DNA of 64,000 bases from Salinispora cortesiana (lineage in GTDB: Bacteria; Actinomycetota; Actinomycetes; Mycobacteriales; Micromonosporaceae): NCBI RefSeq assembly GCF_000484695.1, contig NZ_AXVR01000015.1:28552-92551 (forward strand), given 5' to 3'. The stretch's first letter is position 1. Each line of letters starts with the position of its first letter. The position numbers and the translations under genes were made by a program. The notes under the pieces are model-generated. The model was given only the letters and a program-made list of their open reading frames with translations, ran no database searches and was not told the origin of the DNA. Positions 47,821 to 57,624 of this stretch are shown here, piece by piece.

Positions 47821-47998
47821 TCCGCCCGTCTCGGTGGCCTGCCCGGTGCGGGCCACCGGCGGGCCGGTCCAGCCCACCGGACTACGAATCCGCCCCGGCG
47901 AGGGCTACCGCCGCCGGCATGCTCGCGTTACCGTTGCCGCCCAACAGCGGAGAGGGGTACACGGCGCCGTCGCCCAGGCGAGAGCGGAGGGTTGGCCG

Positions 47999-48430
47999 GT
48001 GGGTGGGGAGGATTCGACGTTCCGCGGCTTCACGAACCCGGTTGACCCGTCACCGACGGAGCTACGGGCCTGGGCCTACCATCCCGACTCGGTGCCGCTG
48101 GCCTCCATGCCGCAGGACTGGGACCTCCTGGTCGCCGGCAATGGACTGGTGGCCACCCTCTTCGACCTGGCGATGGATCCGGCTTGTCCGGCCCGCCGCT
48201 TCGCACTGCACTGCCTCTACATCTATGCCGCAGACGGGATCCGAACGAGTTTTCGGGCCCATCCGAAGCGGCGGTTCTGGAAGCTGGTGGAGCGGGCCGA
48301 GCGGGAGGGGGACGAGCCGATGCGGACGTGGGCACAGAACAGCCGGACTCTGCTGGCCCAGCCGGATGTCTACGTCTACCGCGACTGGTGTGAGGGGGGA
48401 CTGGTCCGGGAGAACCGCCGCCTCCCCTGA
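47999..48430 (+). CDS. Conserved hypothetical protein (143 aa)
   Basis: Starts VGGEDSTFRGFTNPVDPSPT at GTG 47999 with GGAGGG 7 bases upstream. A compact helical protein: TELRAWAYHPDSVPLASMPQDW, LFDLAMDPACPARRFALHCL, RAHPKRRFWKLVERAEREGD, VYVYRDWCEGGL. Several Trp and conserved-looking Asp/Arg pairs, but I recognise no family. It could be an actinobacterial-only protein. Downstream lies a bidirectional hairpin. Confidence 0.65.
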   Translation: MGGEDSTFRGFTNPVDPSPTELRAWAYHPDSVPLASMPQDWDLLVAGNGLVATLFDLAMDPACPARRFALHCLYIYAADGIRTSFRAHPKRRFWKLVERAEREGDEPMRTWAQNSRTLLAQPDVYVYRDWCEGGLVRENRRLP

Positions 48431-48433
48431 CTG

Positions 48434-48468
48434 GATGGGCCGGGACCCCCCGTGGGTCCCGGCCCGTC
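48434..48468. terminator. Bidirectional terminator hairpin
   Basis: Arms gatgggccgggaccc (48434-48448) and gggtcccggcccgtc (48454-48468) pair with one G-U position, between two convergent genes. Confidence 0.7.
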
Positions 48469-48487
48469 CATCGGCCGACCTGCTCGG

Positions 48488-48682
48488 TCAGCGACGCTGA
48501 TGCTGGTTCGCGGGGTGCCCCTGGTCGGTACCGGAGTCACCCGAATCCGCGAACCGTCCTTCCTTGATCTGGTCGCTGAACCTTCCCTCGGTGAGCTCGT
48601 CGAACCGCTTTCGGACCGCCTCGGCCACCTGCTCGAGGCTGTCCTCCGCCTGCTGGGCGAGACCCTTGGCCGGTTCCGCCAT
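48488..48682 (-). CDS. Small charged protein, weakly MT0933-antitoxin-like
   Basis: 64 aa: MAEPAKGLAQQAEDSLEQVA, then RKRFDELTEGRFSDQIKEGRF and a hydrophilic tail. A single amphipathic helix plus a T-x-G-(R/K)-(F/Y)-x-x-Q-I stretch recalls the MT0933-type small antitoxin proteins, but the match is weak. Minus-strand TAGGAT about 45 bases upstream and AGGGGG just before the ATG support expression. No toxin candidate adjoins it. Confidence 0.5.
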   Translation of the reverse strand: MAEPAKGLAQQAEDSLEQVAEAVRKRFDELTEGRFSDQIKEGRFADSGDSGTDQGHPANQHQRR

Positions 48683-48784
48683 GACCCCCTACCAGTGAAG
48701 TCCGATTTGGGTGGATTTGGAGCTGATCCTAAGATTAGCCGACCCAGCCGCCCCGCGGGGCCGAACCCCGAATCCGGCGCCGGC

Positions 48785-49225
48785 TCACCGCTCCGGGTTC
48801 CGGCGAGGACGCCAGACCACCAACGCGGTGGAGGTGCGGCTGGCGGGCACCAGGTCACTGCCGGGGAAGCGGGCCACCGCCTCCAACTCGGCGATCCGGC
48901 GGTACGCGGCCTCCAACTCCATCTCCAGCCGGGCCACCCGCTGCTGCGCCTGCTCCAGCAGCCGCTCCAACCCGATGATCCGCTTCACCCCGGCCAGGTT
49001 GATGCCGTCGTCCTGGCTGAGCCGCTGCACCTCGCGGAGCAGCACCACATCCCGAACGCTGTACCGACGACCGCCCCCGGCCGCCCGGCCGGGCTGCACC
49101 AGACCGAGCCGGTCGTACTGGCGCAGCGTCTGTGGGTGCATGCCCGCCATCCGGGCAGCCACCGAGATCATCAGTACCTTGGCCTCGTAGGCAGGGTCAT
49201 CCGCACCGACGAAGTTGTCCGCCAT
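48785..49225 (-). CDS. hspR: HspR heat-shock repressor (MerR family)
   Basis: 146 aa. MerR-type winged helix at residues 18-62 (LMISVAARMAGMHPQTLRQY, LGLVQPGRAAGGGRRYSVRD) with the HspR-type HPQTLRQY, then a coiled coil (EQAQQRVARLEMELEAAYRR). In Streptomyces and Mycobacterium HspR with DnaK as corepressor binds HAIR sites upstream of dnaK and clpB. Both sites are present here. Last gene of the dnaK operon. GGAGGTGAG precedes the ATG. Confidence 0.93.
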   Translation of the reverse strand: MADNFVGADDPAYEAKVLMISVAARMAGMHPQTLRQYDRLGLVQPGRAAGGGRRYSVRDVVLLREVQRLSQDDGINLAGVKRIIGLERLLEQAQQRVARLEMELEAAYRRIAELEAVARFPGSDLVPASRTSTALVVWRPRRNPER

Positions 49226-49268
49226 CCCCGCTCACCTCCGCGTGCACTCCACCGAGCCCGCCGCCCGG

Positions 49269-50441
49269 TCAGCTCCCCCGACGCACCCGCGCGTCGAGAT
49301 GTTCCCGAGCAGCCGGCGGGGTATGGGCAACGAACGTCTCCAACGCCGCCCGCGCCTCCTCCGACAGCTTCGCTGGCACCACCACCTCAAGGGTGACCAA
49401 CAGGTCACCGGCCCGTCCATCGGTACGGACCACCCCCTTGCCCCGGGCCCGGAGGACACGTCCGCTCGGCGTACCCGGGGGTACCCGAAGAGTTACCGCG
49501 CCGTCGAAGGTGGGTACCCGGAGATCGGTGCCGAGTACCGCCTCCGCGAAGGTGATCGGCACCGTCAGGGTCAGGTCCTCGCCGGCTCGTCCGAACAGGT
49601 CGTCCGAGTTGACCTTGACCTGAATGAACAGGTCACCGGCGGGCCCGCCCCGCGCCCCGGGCTCACCCCGCCCCGCCAGCCGGATCCGCTGACCGTCGGA
49701 CACCCCGGCCGGGAACCGAACGTTCAACGTCCGGTTCTTGGTGATGCCACCGGCGCCCTGGCACTCTGGGCACTTCTCGTCCACCACCGTGCCGACGCCC
49801 TGGCAGTCGGTACAGGGCTCAGAGAAGCTGAACGACCCCTGATTGCGGGTGGTCACGCCGGCACCGCGACAGGTCGGGCAGGTCCGCGGCTGCGTACCCG
49901 GCTTCGCCCCGTCGCCACGACAGGTGTCACACACCCCCGGCGTCCGCAATGTCAGCGGCAGGGTCACCCCGCGAATCGCATCGTCGAAGTCGAGCGCGAC
50001 CTCGGTCTCCACGTCCCGTCCCCGAGCCGGGCCACGCGCTGCGGCCCCGCCCCCGCCCGGAAAGATCGAACCGAACAGGTCCTGAAACCCTGCCCCGCTG
50101 AACCGCCGGTCACCACCGGCCGCGCCACCGAACAGGTCGCCGACATCGAACGGCACCCCGCCGGGCTGACCTGCTCCACGGGCGTTACGCCGAAACGCAC
50201 CCGAGCCGAACAACGAACGCATCTCGTCGTACTCACGGCGCTTGGCGTCGTCGCCGAGCACCGTGTACGCCTCGGAGGCCGCCTTGAACCGCTCCTCGGC
50301 CGACGCGTCGCCAGGATTGCGATCCGGGTGCGACTCGCGCGCCAGCTTCCGGTACGCCTTCTTGATCTCATCAGCGGAGGCGGACTTGCCCACACCAAGG
50401 GCGGCGTAGTAGTCCTTCTCGATCCAGTCCTTGGAACTCAG
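49269..50441 (-). CDS. dnaJ: DnaJ co-chaperone (DnaJ1), probable CTG start
   Basis: J-protein stimulating DnaK ATPase. Reading from CTG 50441 gives LSSKDWIEKDYYAALGVGKS, the normal DnaJ1 opening; there is no in-frame ATG, GTG or TTG upstream, and GGAAGGGGG lies 7 bases before the CTG. The first ordinary start codon (GTG 50393) would delete helix I. HPD motif at 38-40, Gly/Phe region, four CxxCxGxG zinc motifs (CDTCRGDG, CPTCRGAG, CTDCQGVG, CPECQGAG) and the C-terminal substrate domains. 390 aa in this reading. Confidence 0.9.
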   Translation of the reverse strand: MSSKDWIEKDYYAALGVGKSASADEIKKAYRKLARESHPDRNPGDASAEERFKAASEAYTVLGDDAKRREYDEMRSLFGSGAFRRNARGAGQPGGVPFDVGDLFGGAAGGDRRFSGAGFQDLFGSIFPGGGGAAARGPARGRDVETEVALDFDDAIRGVTLPLTLRTPGVCDTCRGDGAKPGTQPRTCPTCRGAGVTTRNQGSFSFSEPCTDCQGVGTVVDEKCPECQGAGGITKNRTLNVRFPAGVSDGQRIRLAGRGEPGARGGPAGDLFIQVKVNSDDLFGRAGEDLTLTVPITFAEAVLGTDLRVPTFDGAVTLRVPPGTPSGRVLRARGKGVVRTDGRAGDLLVTLEVVVPAKLSEEARAALETFVAHTPPAAREHLDARVRRGS

Positions 50442-50463
50442 CGGTCCGCCCCCTTCCTTCGAG

Positions 50464-50504
50464 TGATCGTCCCGCCCGCCCCGGTCGGGCAGGCGGGACG
50501 ATCA
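50464..50504 (-). promoter_or_regulatory. Intercistronic hairpin between grpE and dnaJ
   Basis: Perfect 13-bp arms (50464-50476 and 50492-50504) plus an inner 4-bp stem, ending 23 bases before the dnaJ start on the minus strand. No U-tract follows, so it more likely tunes mRNA processing or partial termination inside the operon. Confidence 0.6.
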
Positions 50505-50522
50505 TGCCGTCGTGTCACCCGT

Positions 50523-51308
50523 TCACTCCGGGTCGGCGACTCCGACCAACGCCGGCCGCAGCAACCGCTCCCCCACCAGGTAGCCCCGCCGCATGACCTG
50601 TACGCAGGTCGGCTCCGTGACCTCGGCCGAGGTCTGGTGCGTCACCGCCTCGTGCTGGGTCGGGTCGAACGGGTCGCCTTCGGCACCGAACGAGGTGAGC
50701 CCGAACTTGCCGAGCGCGGTGGTGAGCTGTTCCGCCACCGACCCGAACGGTCCCACCAGGTCGCCGTGCTCACGGGCCCGGTCCAGGTCGTCGAGGATCG
50801 GCAGCAGTGCGGCGAGCACCGAGCCGGTGGCCTGCTCGGTGACGAGCGCCCGGTCTCGGTCGACCCGCTTGCGGTAGTTGGCGTACTCCGCCGTCACCCG
50901 CTGGAGATCCCGAGTCCGCTCATCCAGATCGGCCCGCAACGCCTCCAGCTCCGCGCCGAGTGAGGTCGCCGTGGCGGCGCCAACCGGCTCGGCCGGCGCG
51001 TCCACCACTGGCGGGCTAACAGAAGCCCCCTCAGTGGTCTCGGCCGGGATCTCGTCAACCACGACATCCGCCTCCTCGACCAGCCCTGCTGCCGGGGCAT
51101 CCGACCCGGCCGCGTCCGAGGCGGTGCTCGCCGCATCCGAGGCGGATCCCGCGTCGGCGGCATCCGAGCCGGAGCCCGCGGCATTGCTGATCTTGCGGTT
51201 GTCACGGATGACGACCCGCGGCTCCGCACCGGCCTCGCCGGCGGAGGCGGAGCCACCCGGCACCGACCCGGTGGCGTCCGAGTCGGTGGCTCGTGGCTTG
51301 TCCGTCAT
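50523..51308 (-). CDS. grpE: GrpE nucleotide exchange factor
   Basis: Exchanges ADP on DnaK. 261 aa, longer than usual because of a 115-residue acidic, Ala/Ser/Asp-rich N-terminal extension (GSGSDAADAGSASDAASTAS). The GrpE core starts at the long coiled coil LGAELEALRADLDERTRDLQ and continues ANYRKRVDRDRA, LPILDDLDRARE and FDPTQHEAVTHQ. The middle gene of dnaK-grpE-dnaJ-hspR. Confidence 0.93.
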   Translation of the reverse strand: MTDKPRATDSDATGSVPGGSASAGEAGAEPRVVIRDNRKISNAAGSGSDAADAGSASDAASTASDAAGSDAPAAGLVEEADVVVDEIPAETTEGASVSPPVVDAPAEPVGAATATSLGAELEALRADLDERTRDLQRVTAEYANYRKRVDRDRALVTEQATGSVLAALLPILDDLDRAREHGDLVGPFGSVAEQLTTALGKFGLTSFGAEGDPFDPTQHEAVTHQTSAEVTEPTCVQVMRRGYLVGERLLRPALVGVADPE

Positions 51309-51352
51309 GCGGCTACCTCATCCCTGTACGTGGAGTCCGTGTCCGAGAACGG

Positions 51353-53191
<1,839 letters not shown>

Positions 53192-53256
53192 CTTCGCTTC
53201 CTCGCTTCGTTCGATTGAGCCGTTGACGGGCGCCGCCGCAGCGCGCCCCACACAAG

Positions 53257-53302
53257 TTGAGTGGGCTGGACTCAATACTGCCATGTCGCCGACGATCGTC
53301 AA
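53257..53302 (-). promoter_or_regulatory. dnaK promoter with HAIR operator
   Basis: Minus-strand TTGACG (53297-53302) is a good -35 box; a -10 region around AGTATT/GTATTG follows at about 17-18 bases. It abuts TTGAG-N9-CTCAA (53257-53275), the HspR HAIR operator with the same spacing as at clpB. The operator covers the -10 and start region, as expected for repression. Confidence 0.85.
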
Positions 53303-53493
53303 GTCGGGGTTGAGCGTACCCGGTGCAAGTCACCCTTCGTCGCCGTACGGTCGCCCGATCTGTCACCCCGGCTCCGCCCTCTCGACGGCCGCCGCACGGG
53401 TTGGTTGAGGGCACCTTCCCGGGCTGAATAACCCGTCGGGGGGTGGTGGGGACGCCCGGTCACTTCCGGTGCCACCAGGGGCAGGCCGCAGCG

Positions 53494-53499
53494 TAGGGT
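53494..53499 (+). promoter_or_regulatory. -10 box of the 407-aa protein gene
   Basis: TAGGGT, 6 bases before ATG 53506; no ribosome site, so leaderless initiation is likely. Confidence 0.45.
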
Positions 53500-53505
53500 C
53501 GGTGG

Positions 53506-54729
53506 ATGGGAACTGCGCAGACCCCCTACGACGCGGTGCTTCACGCGGCCCGAGACGTGGCCGAGCTCGACAACGCACTGGACGCGGAGCGGCTCGGCGC
53601 GGCGCTGCTGGGCAGCGTCTATGCGGTCGCCGAGGCCCACCGAGACGACGCCGTCCGCGCCTTCGTCAGCGACTTCCTCGCCGCCACCTCCCGCCGCCGG
53701 GCGGCGGCGGCCACCACCATCCGCTCGGTCTTCGCCGCCTTGGTGCCGGACGCGGCCGGGGCCGACCGGGTCCGGCCGGGCGCCGCCGCACCCGCCTGGT
53801 CAGGGCAGCTCGGCCGGGTCCACCTCACCGGCTGCTGGGCGTACGGGGACGTCTTCGGCGACCAGACCTCCTACCTGGCGACCTTCGCCTACGACGATCC
53901 GGCGGGTGGACCGGAGCACGCCCTGGTGGCACTGGTGGACCACAACATCGGCATCACCAAGGACATCTTCGTCGGTGGCCCGCCGGCCCGGGTCCTCGAC
54001 CAGATTCGCCAGATGTGCGCCGAAGACGAGCTGACCTGGTTCCGGGACGAGGCACCAGCCGCCATGCACACCGAGGTGAGCCGGCACCTCGCCATCACCG
54101 ACGAGCTCAGCGAGCTGCCCGGAGAAGGCTCCCTCGCCACCGACCGCGCCCTGGTCGGGGCCCGGCTCGCGTTGCTGCCGACCAGCCGGGCAGCAGCAAC
54201 GCAGCAATGGGCGGAGCCGCTCACCGCGACGGAGCGGACGGACCTGATCCGGCGGTTCCTCGCCGCACCGGAAGCCGCCCAGTCCGGGCTGGACTCCCTC
54301 GACGACGATCAGCTGGCCTCCCTGCACTTCTGCCTCGGGCTGCTACTCGATCACACCGCCACCTTCACCGACCCCGACCCGCTGCGGTGGAGCCCGACGG
54401 TCGCCGGGCTGTTCCTGCTGGACTGGGTGCACCGGCGGGCCGTACTGGACATGGACGACGCGGCGCTGCTACCCCGGGTGCTACGGGGTTGGGCGGCGTA
54501 TGCGGGCCGTAAGCGCGGGCTGTCGGCATCGGCGACAGCCCGCACCAGCGCCGCTATTGACGAAATGGTGCCGGAATTCGCCCGCCTCTACAGCACCGGC
54601 GAGCGGCGCAGCCCGGCGACCGCGGCGGTATCCCAGTTACTCGCGGACGGCGTCAACCCGGACGACCCGGCCGCACTCGACGCGTGGATCGAGGCAAACC
54701 GACACCACCTCACCGACGAAGGGTCCTGA
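53506..54729 (+). CDS. Conserved actinobacterial protein of unknown function (407 aa)
   Basis: Soluble, Ala-rich, no signal peptide. N-terminal part: PYDAVLHAARDVAELDNALD, SVYAVAEAHRDDAVRAFVSD; a central strand region with WSGQLGRVHLTGCWAYGDVFG and ALVALVDHNIGITKDIFVGG; a helical C-terminal half with LSASATARTSAAIDEMVPEF. Repeated use of DHNIG and ITKDIF suggests a conserved core but I recognise no named family. Divergent from dnaK with the heat-shock promoter between, though it has its own -10 box. Confidence 0.7.
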   Translation: MGTAQTPYDAVLHAARDVAELDNALDAERLGAALLGSVYAVAEAHRDDAVRAFVSDFLAATSRRRAAAATTIRSVFAALVPDAAGADRVRPGAAAPAWSGQLGRVHLTGCWAYGDVFGDQTSYLATFAYDDPAGGPEHALVALVDHNIGITKDIFVGGPPARVLDQIRQMCAEDELTWFRDEAPAAMHTEVSRHLAITDELSELPGEGSLATDRALVGARLALLPTSRAAATQQWAEPLTATERTDLIRRFLAAPEAAQSGLDSLDDDQLASLHFCLGLLLDHTATFTDPDPLRWSPTVAGLFLLDWVHRRAVLDMDDAALLPRVLRGWAAYAGRKRGLSASATARTSAAIDEMVPEFARLYSTGERRSPATAAVSQLLADGVNPDDPAALDAWIEANRHHLTDEGS

Positions 54730-54746
54730 ACACCGCCCTTCGCACT

Positions 54747-54869
54747 AACGAAGGGCCCGCAACCCACCGGCCCTCGCCCGAACGAACGGCCCGCAACGCA
54801 CCGGCCCGCACACCTCGAACACACTGGTGCCGAAGGCTTTGATCTGGGTCAAAACCTTCGGCACCAGTG
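54747..54869. repeat. Tandem 27-base repeat followed by a long imperfect palindrome
   Basis: aacgaagggcccgcaaccca (54747 onward) recurs as aacgaacggcccgcaacgca (54781 onward); 25 of 27 bases match at a period of 34. Next, cactggtgccgaagg (54822-54836) pairs perfectly with 54855-54869, and TTTGA/TCAAA (54838-54842 with 54849-54853) extends the stem after one mismatch. It lies between convergent genes and probably terminates both. Confidence 0.75.
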
Positions 54870-54944
54870 GGGGGTTTGGCTGAGCAGCTCGGCCTACGGT
54901 CAGTTGACCCGGCCGCGCCAGCCCTGACCAGCGGTCGAAGTGGC

Positions 54945-55319
54945 TCAGGCGACCAGGCCGGGGATGGCGGGGTCCTTCGGATTGGGACCGAAGCGGTTCG
55001 GGCCGGGCTTGCTGTCCTGCACGAAGAAGACCAGCAGGACGACGAAGCCGATGAACGGAATCAGCCCAAGCAGCAGGAACCAGCCGGAGCGGCCGGTGTC
55101 GTGCAGGCGTCGCACGCCGACCGCGAGTGACGGCAGAAGAAGCGCCAGGCCCACGATCACGCTGACGAAGGAGGTTTCCAGCACCCCGTTGAGGATCCCG
55201 CCCGCAAAACCGAGGATGACGGTAAAGAGGTAGAACCACCAGTATTCGGAACGACGAGCCCGCCCACTGAATCCGACATACTGGGTAAGCGCCGAACGAA
55301 TGGCGTCACCAAACGACAC
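54945..55319 (-). CDS. DUF805 family membrane protein
   Basis: 124 aa. VSFGDAIRSALTQYVGFSGR and RARRSEYWWFYLF are the DUF805 signature, with RRLHDTGRSGWFLLLGLIPF following. Three to four helices. GTG 55319 with GGGAG just upstream is chosen because the family starts here; ATG 55337 is an alternative. Ends in a short PKDPAIPGLVA tail. Function unknown (inner membrane). Confidence 0.85.
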   Translation of the reverse strand: MSFGDAIRSALTQYVGFSGRARRSEYWWFYLFTVILGFAGGILNGVLETSFVSVIVGLALLLPSLAVGVRRLHDTGRSGWFLLLGLIPFIGFVVLLVFFVQDSKPGPNRFGPNPKDPAIPGLVA

Positions 55320-55429
55320 AATAACTCCCAAATCCATAATGACGTGGCCAACTTGGCTGGCTGATCCTGCCACAGTCACCACCGGCCGGCGCACCCGAAA
55401 TACCGAAACCCGATTCAGAACCACAATCC

Positions 55430-55560
55430 ACGGCCAGGAAAGTACCTGAAATTAAATCATCACGAGCAATATCATGAATTACATATATGATATCGCTACC
55501 AATCATCCACTAATAAAAAGATCCGGTATGCGCCCATAAAAGACTGAATATGCGGTAGCC
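55430..55560. other. AT-rich patch between DUF805 and a Pro/Ser-rich membrane protein
   Basis: This stretch is visibly AT-rich (aaattaaatcatcacgagc, acatatatgatatcg) in an otherwise GC-rich window. ATATCAT and ATGATAT (near 55468-55494) form an inverted repeat. It probably contains the DUF805 promoter and includes the last codons of the gene at 55510. Confidence 0.6.
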
Positions 55561-55947
55561 GGCTCCACGCACGGGCGGGGTTTCGACGCGCGCGGGGGAG
55601 GGCGTAGGGGATGAGGAAGGCATAGGGGATGAAGAGGGCATCGGCGAGGAGAGCGATGCAGGGGAGGGCGAGGGGGACGGCGATGGGGGTGACGGCGAGA
55701 CCGCTGGCGCGGACGACGACGGCGATGAATGATCCGCCGACGGGGGCAGGACACCCGAGCCGGCACCGGCTGCGGCGAGCAGCGGCAGGGAGGCGGTCCC
55801 GGCGAGCAGCGCCACCGTGAACAGGTAGCCGCGGGAGGAACCTGCGCCGCTGGGGGCACGGTGAGCGCCGACAACCCGTCGATAGCCGATAGTCGAGCGG
55901 TGCTGGCCGGTGGAGGGAGGACCCACCGCGTCACCTGACTCGGGCAC
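55510..55947 (-). CDS. Putative membrane/secreted protein with Ser-Pro linker
   Basis: 145 aa from a GTG with GAGGAGG upstream. About 40 polar residues, one hydrophobic helix YLFTVALLAGTASLPLLAAA, then an outside region of PSPPSPSPSPSP and SSPMPSSSPMPSSSPTP repeats, ending GYRIFSLLWAHTGSFY within AT-rich DNA. The C-terminal 20 residues have different composition, so the gene may be truncated or fused. No family recognised. Confidence 0.5.
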   Translation of the reverse strand: MPESGDAVGPPSTGQHRSTIGYRRVVGAHRAPSGAGSSRGYLFTVALLAGTASLPLLAAAGAGSGVLPPSADHSSPSSSAPAVSPSPPSPSPSPSPASLSSPMPSSSPMPSSSPTPSPARVETPPVRGAGYRIFSLLWAHTGSFY

Positions 55948-56204
55948 GCCATCCTCCTCGTCGTCCTCAGCCGACGGGAGTGGCCCAACCGGGCAGCCGC
56001 GGCGCCAGCAGTACCCTCACCCTGACCCAGTAACCCTAGGTACACCAACTAGCACAGCGTGTCGACACGCCAATGCCATGGAAGTGTCACGAACCGTCCT
56101 GGGTTCGGCGTTGTGCCACTGCCGCCGACACTCTGGAATCCAGATAACGAAGCGGGCACCCGGCCGGACGTGGCCGGGCCGGACTGTGGGCGTACTCACG
56201 TGTG

Positions 56205-56345
56205 ATGCGAGTATGGACCACGACGGCAACGCAGCCGGAACCTCCGCGCACCCCGCAGGCGGTACGGCTGGACGCCGGCGCTCCCGAACCGGATCCACTC
56301 CCCTGGATCCGGCTCACGCCGCGCGGCAACCCCCACCGGGGCTAG
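56205..56345 (+). CDS. Candidate small ORF upstream of the E1-alpha gene
   Basis: 46 aa: MRVWTTTATQPEPPRTPQAV, then RLDAGAPEPDPLPWIRLTPR and a short end. No ribosome site; TACTCA lies 6 bases before the ATG. Codon positions look reasonable but the evidence is thin. It could be a leader peptide, or chance. The rest of 55948-56448 contains only short palindromes such as cgtgtcgacacg near 56060. Confidence 0.25.
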   Translation: MRVWTTTATQPEPPRTPQAVRLDAGAPEPDPLPWIRLTPRGNPHRG

Positions 56346-56448
56346 GCGTGGCCGCCAGGATCTTGTCCGGCAGCAGTCGGGCAGGCGCAGGAGTTGCGCG
56401 CCGTCGGGTTACCCCCGGCGCCGACGCAGACACGACAGGGAGAGACGG

Positions 56449-57624
56449 ATGGCAAAAGGCGACCCCGGGGTCAGCACCCGCGGCCGGCGGGCCGTACCCC
56501 GATCCAGGAAGGGCGCGACCGGCGACCCCGAGCTGGTGCAGCTGCTCACCCCCGAAGGTGAGCGCATCGAGAGTGTGACCGGGCCGGACGGCACCGAGTA
56601 CCGGGTCGACTTCACCGACGAGGAGTACCGCGGCTTCTATCGGGACCTGGTGCTGGTGCGGAAGCTGGACGCCGAGGCGACCGCCCTGCAGCGGCAGGGC
56701 GAGCTTGGCCTCTGGGCGAGCCTGCTCGGCCAGGAGGCGGCCCAGGTCGGTTCCGGCCGGGCGCTGCGGACGCAGGACATGGCCTTCCCGACCTACCGGG
56801 AACATGGCGTCCTCTACTGCCGGGGCATCGACCCGATCATGCCGCTGGGCCTGTTTCGCGGAGTCGACCAGGGCGGCTGGGACCCGAACGAATTCAAGTT
56901 CAACATGTACACGATCGTGATCGGGGCGCAGACCCTGCACGCGACCGGGTACGCCATGGGCGTCACCATGGACGGCAAGACCGGCACCGACGAGGGCGAG
57001 GCGGTGATCGCCTACTTCGGCGACGGCGCCACCAGCCAGGGCGATGTCAACGAGTCGTTCGTCTGGGCCAGCGTCTTCAACGCGCCGATGGTCTTCTTCT
57101 GCCAGAACAACCAGTACGCCATCTCGGAGCCGCTGGAGCGCCAGACGCGCATCCCGCTCTACCGGCGGGCCGCCGGCTTCGGCTTCCCCGGCGTCCGGGT
57201 AGACGGCAACGACGTGCTGGCCAGCTACGCGGTGACCCGGCACGCGCTGGACAACGCACGGCACGGGCAGGGCCCGAGCCTGATCGAGGCGTACACCTAT
57301 CGGATGGGGGCGCACACCACCTCCGACGACCCCACCCGGTACCGGATCGCCAGCGAGGTCGAGGCCTGGCAGGCGAAGGATCCGATCGCCCGGATGAAGG
57401 CCTTCCTGGTGAAGCAGAAGATCGCCGACGACGACTTCTTCGCCGAGGTGGACGAGCAGGCCAAGCGCGAGTCGGTGCACCTGCGCGAGCGGGTGCTGGA
57501 GATGCCGAACCCGGAGCCGAGCAGCATGTTCGACCACGTCTACCCCAACGGATCGCCCCTGGTTGACCAGCAGCGGGCGCAGTTCACGCAGTACCTGGAG
57601 TCGTTCGAGGGGAGCGCGCACTGA
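56449..57624 (+). CDS. pdhA: 2-oxo acid (pyruvate/branched-chain) dehydrogenase E1 alpha subunit
   Basis: Thiamine-diphosphate-dependent decarboxylation of a 2-oxo acid. 391 aa. TPP/Mg motif starts GDG at 191-193 (YFGDGATSQGDVNES) and ends NN at 220-221. Also MAFPTYREHGVLYCRG and the phospho-loop equivalent YRMGAHTTSDDPTRYR. GGGAGAG precedes the ATG. The stop overlaps the E1 beta start. Pyruvate versus branched-chain substrate is unresolved: the E1 alpha/beta with a short E2 and no E3 gene occurs in both. Confidence 0.9.
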   Translation: MAKGDPGVSTRGRRAVPRSRKGATGDPELVQLLTPEGERIESVTGPDGTEYRVDFTDEEYRGFYRDLVLVRKLDAEATALQRQGELGLWASLLGQEAAQVGSGRALRTQDMAFPTYREHGVLYCRGIDPIMPLGLFRGVDQGGWDPNEFKFNMYTIVIGAQTLHATGYAMGVTMDGKTGTDEGEAVIAYFGDGATSQGDVNESFVWASVFNAPMVFFCQNNQYAISEPLERQTRIPLYRRAAGFGFPGVRVDGNDVLASYAVTRHALDNARHGQGPSLIEAYTYRMGAHTTSDDPTRYRIASEVEAWQAKDPIARMKAFLVKQKIADDDFFAEVDEQAKRESVHLRERVLEMPNPEPSSMFDHVYPNGSPLVDQQRAQFTQYLESFEGSAH

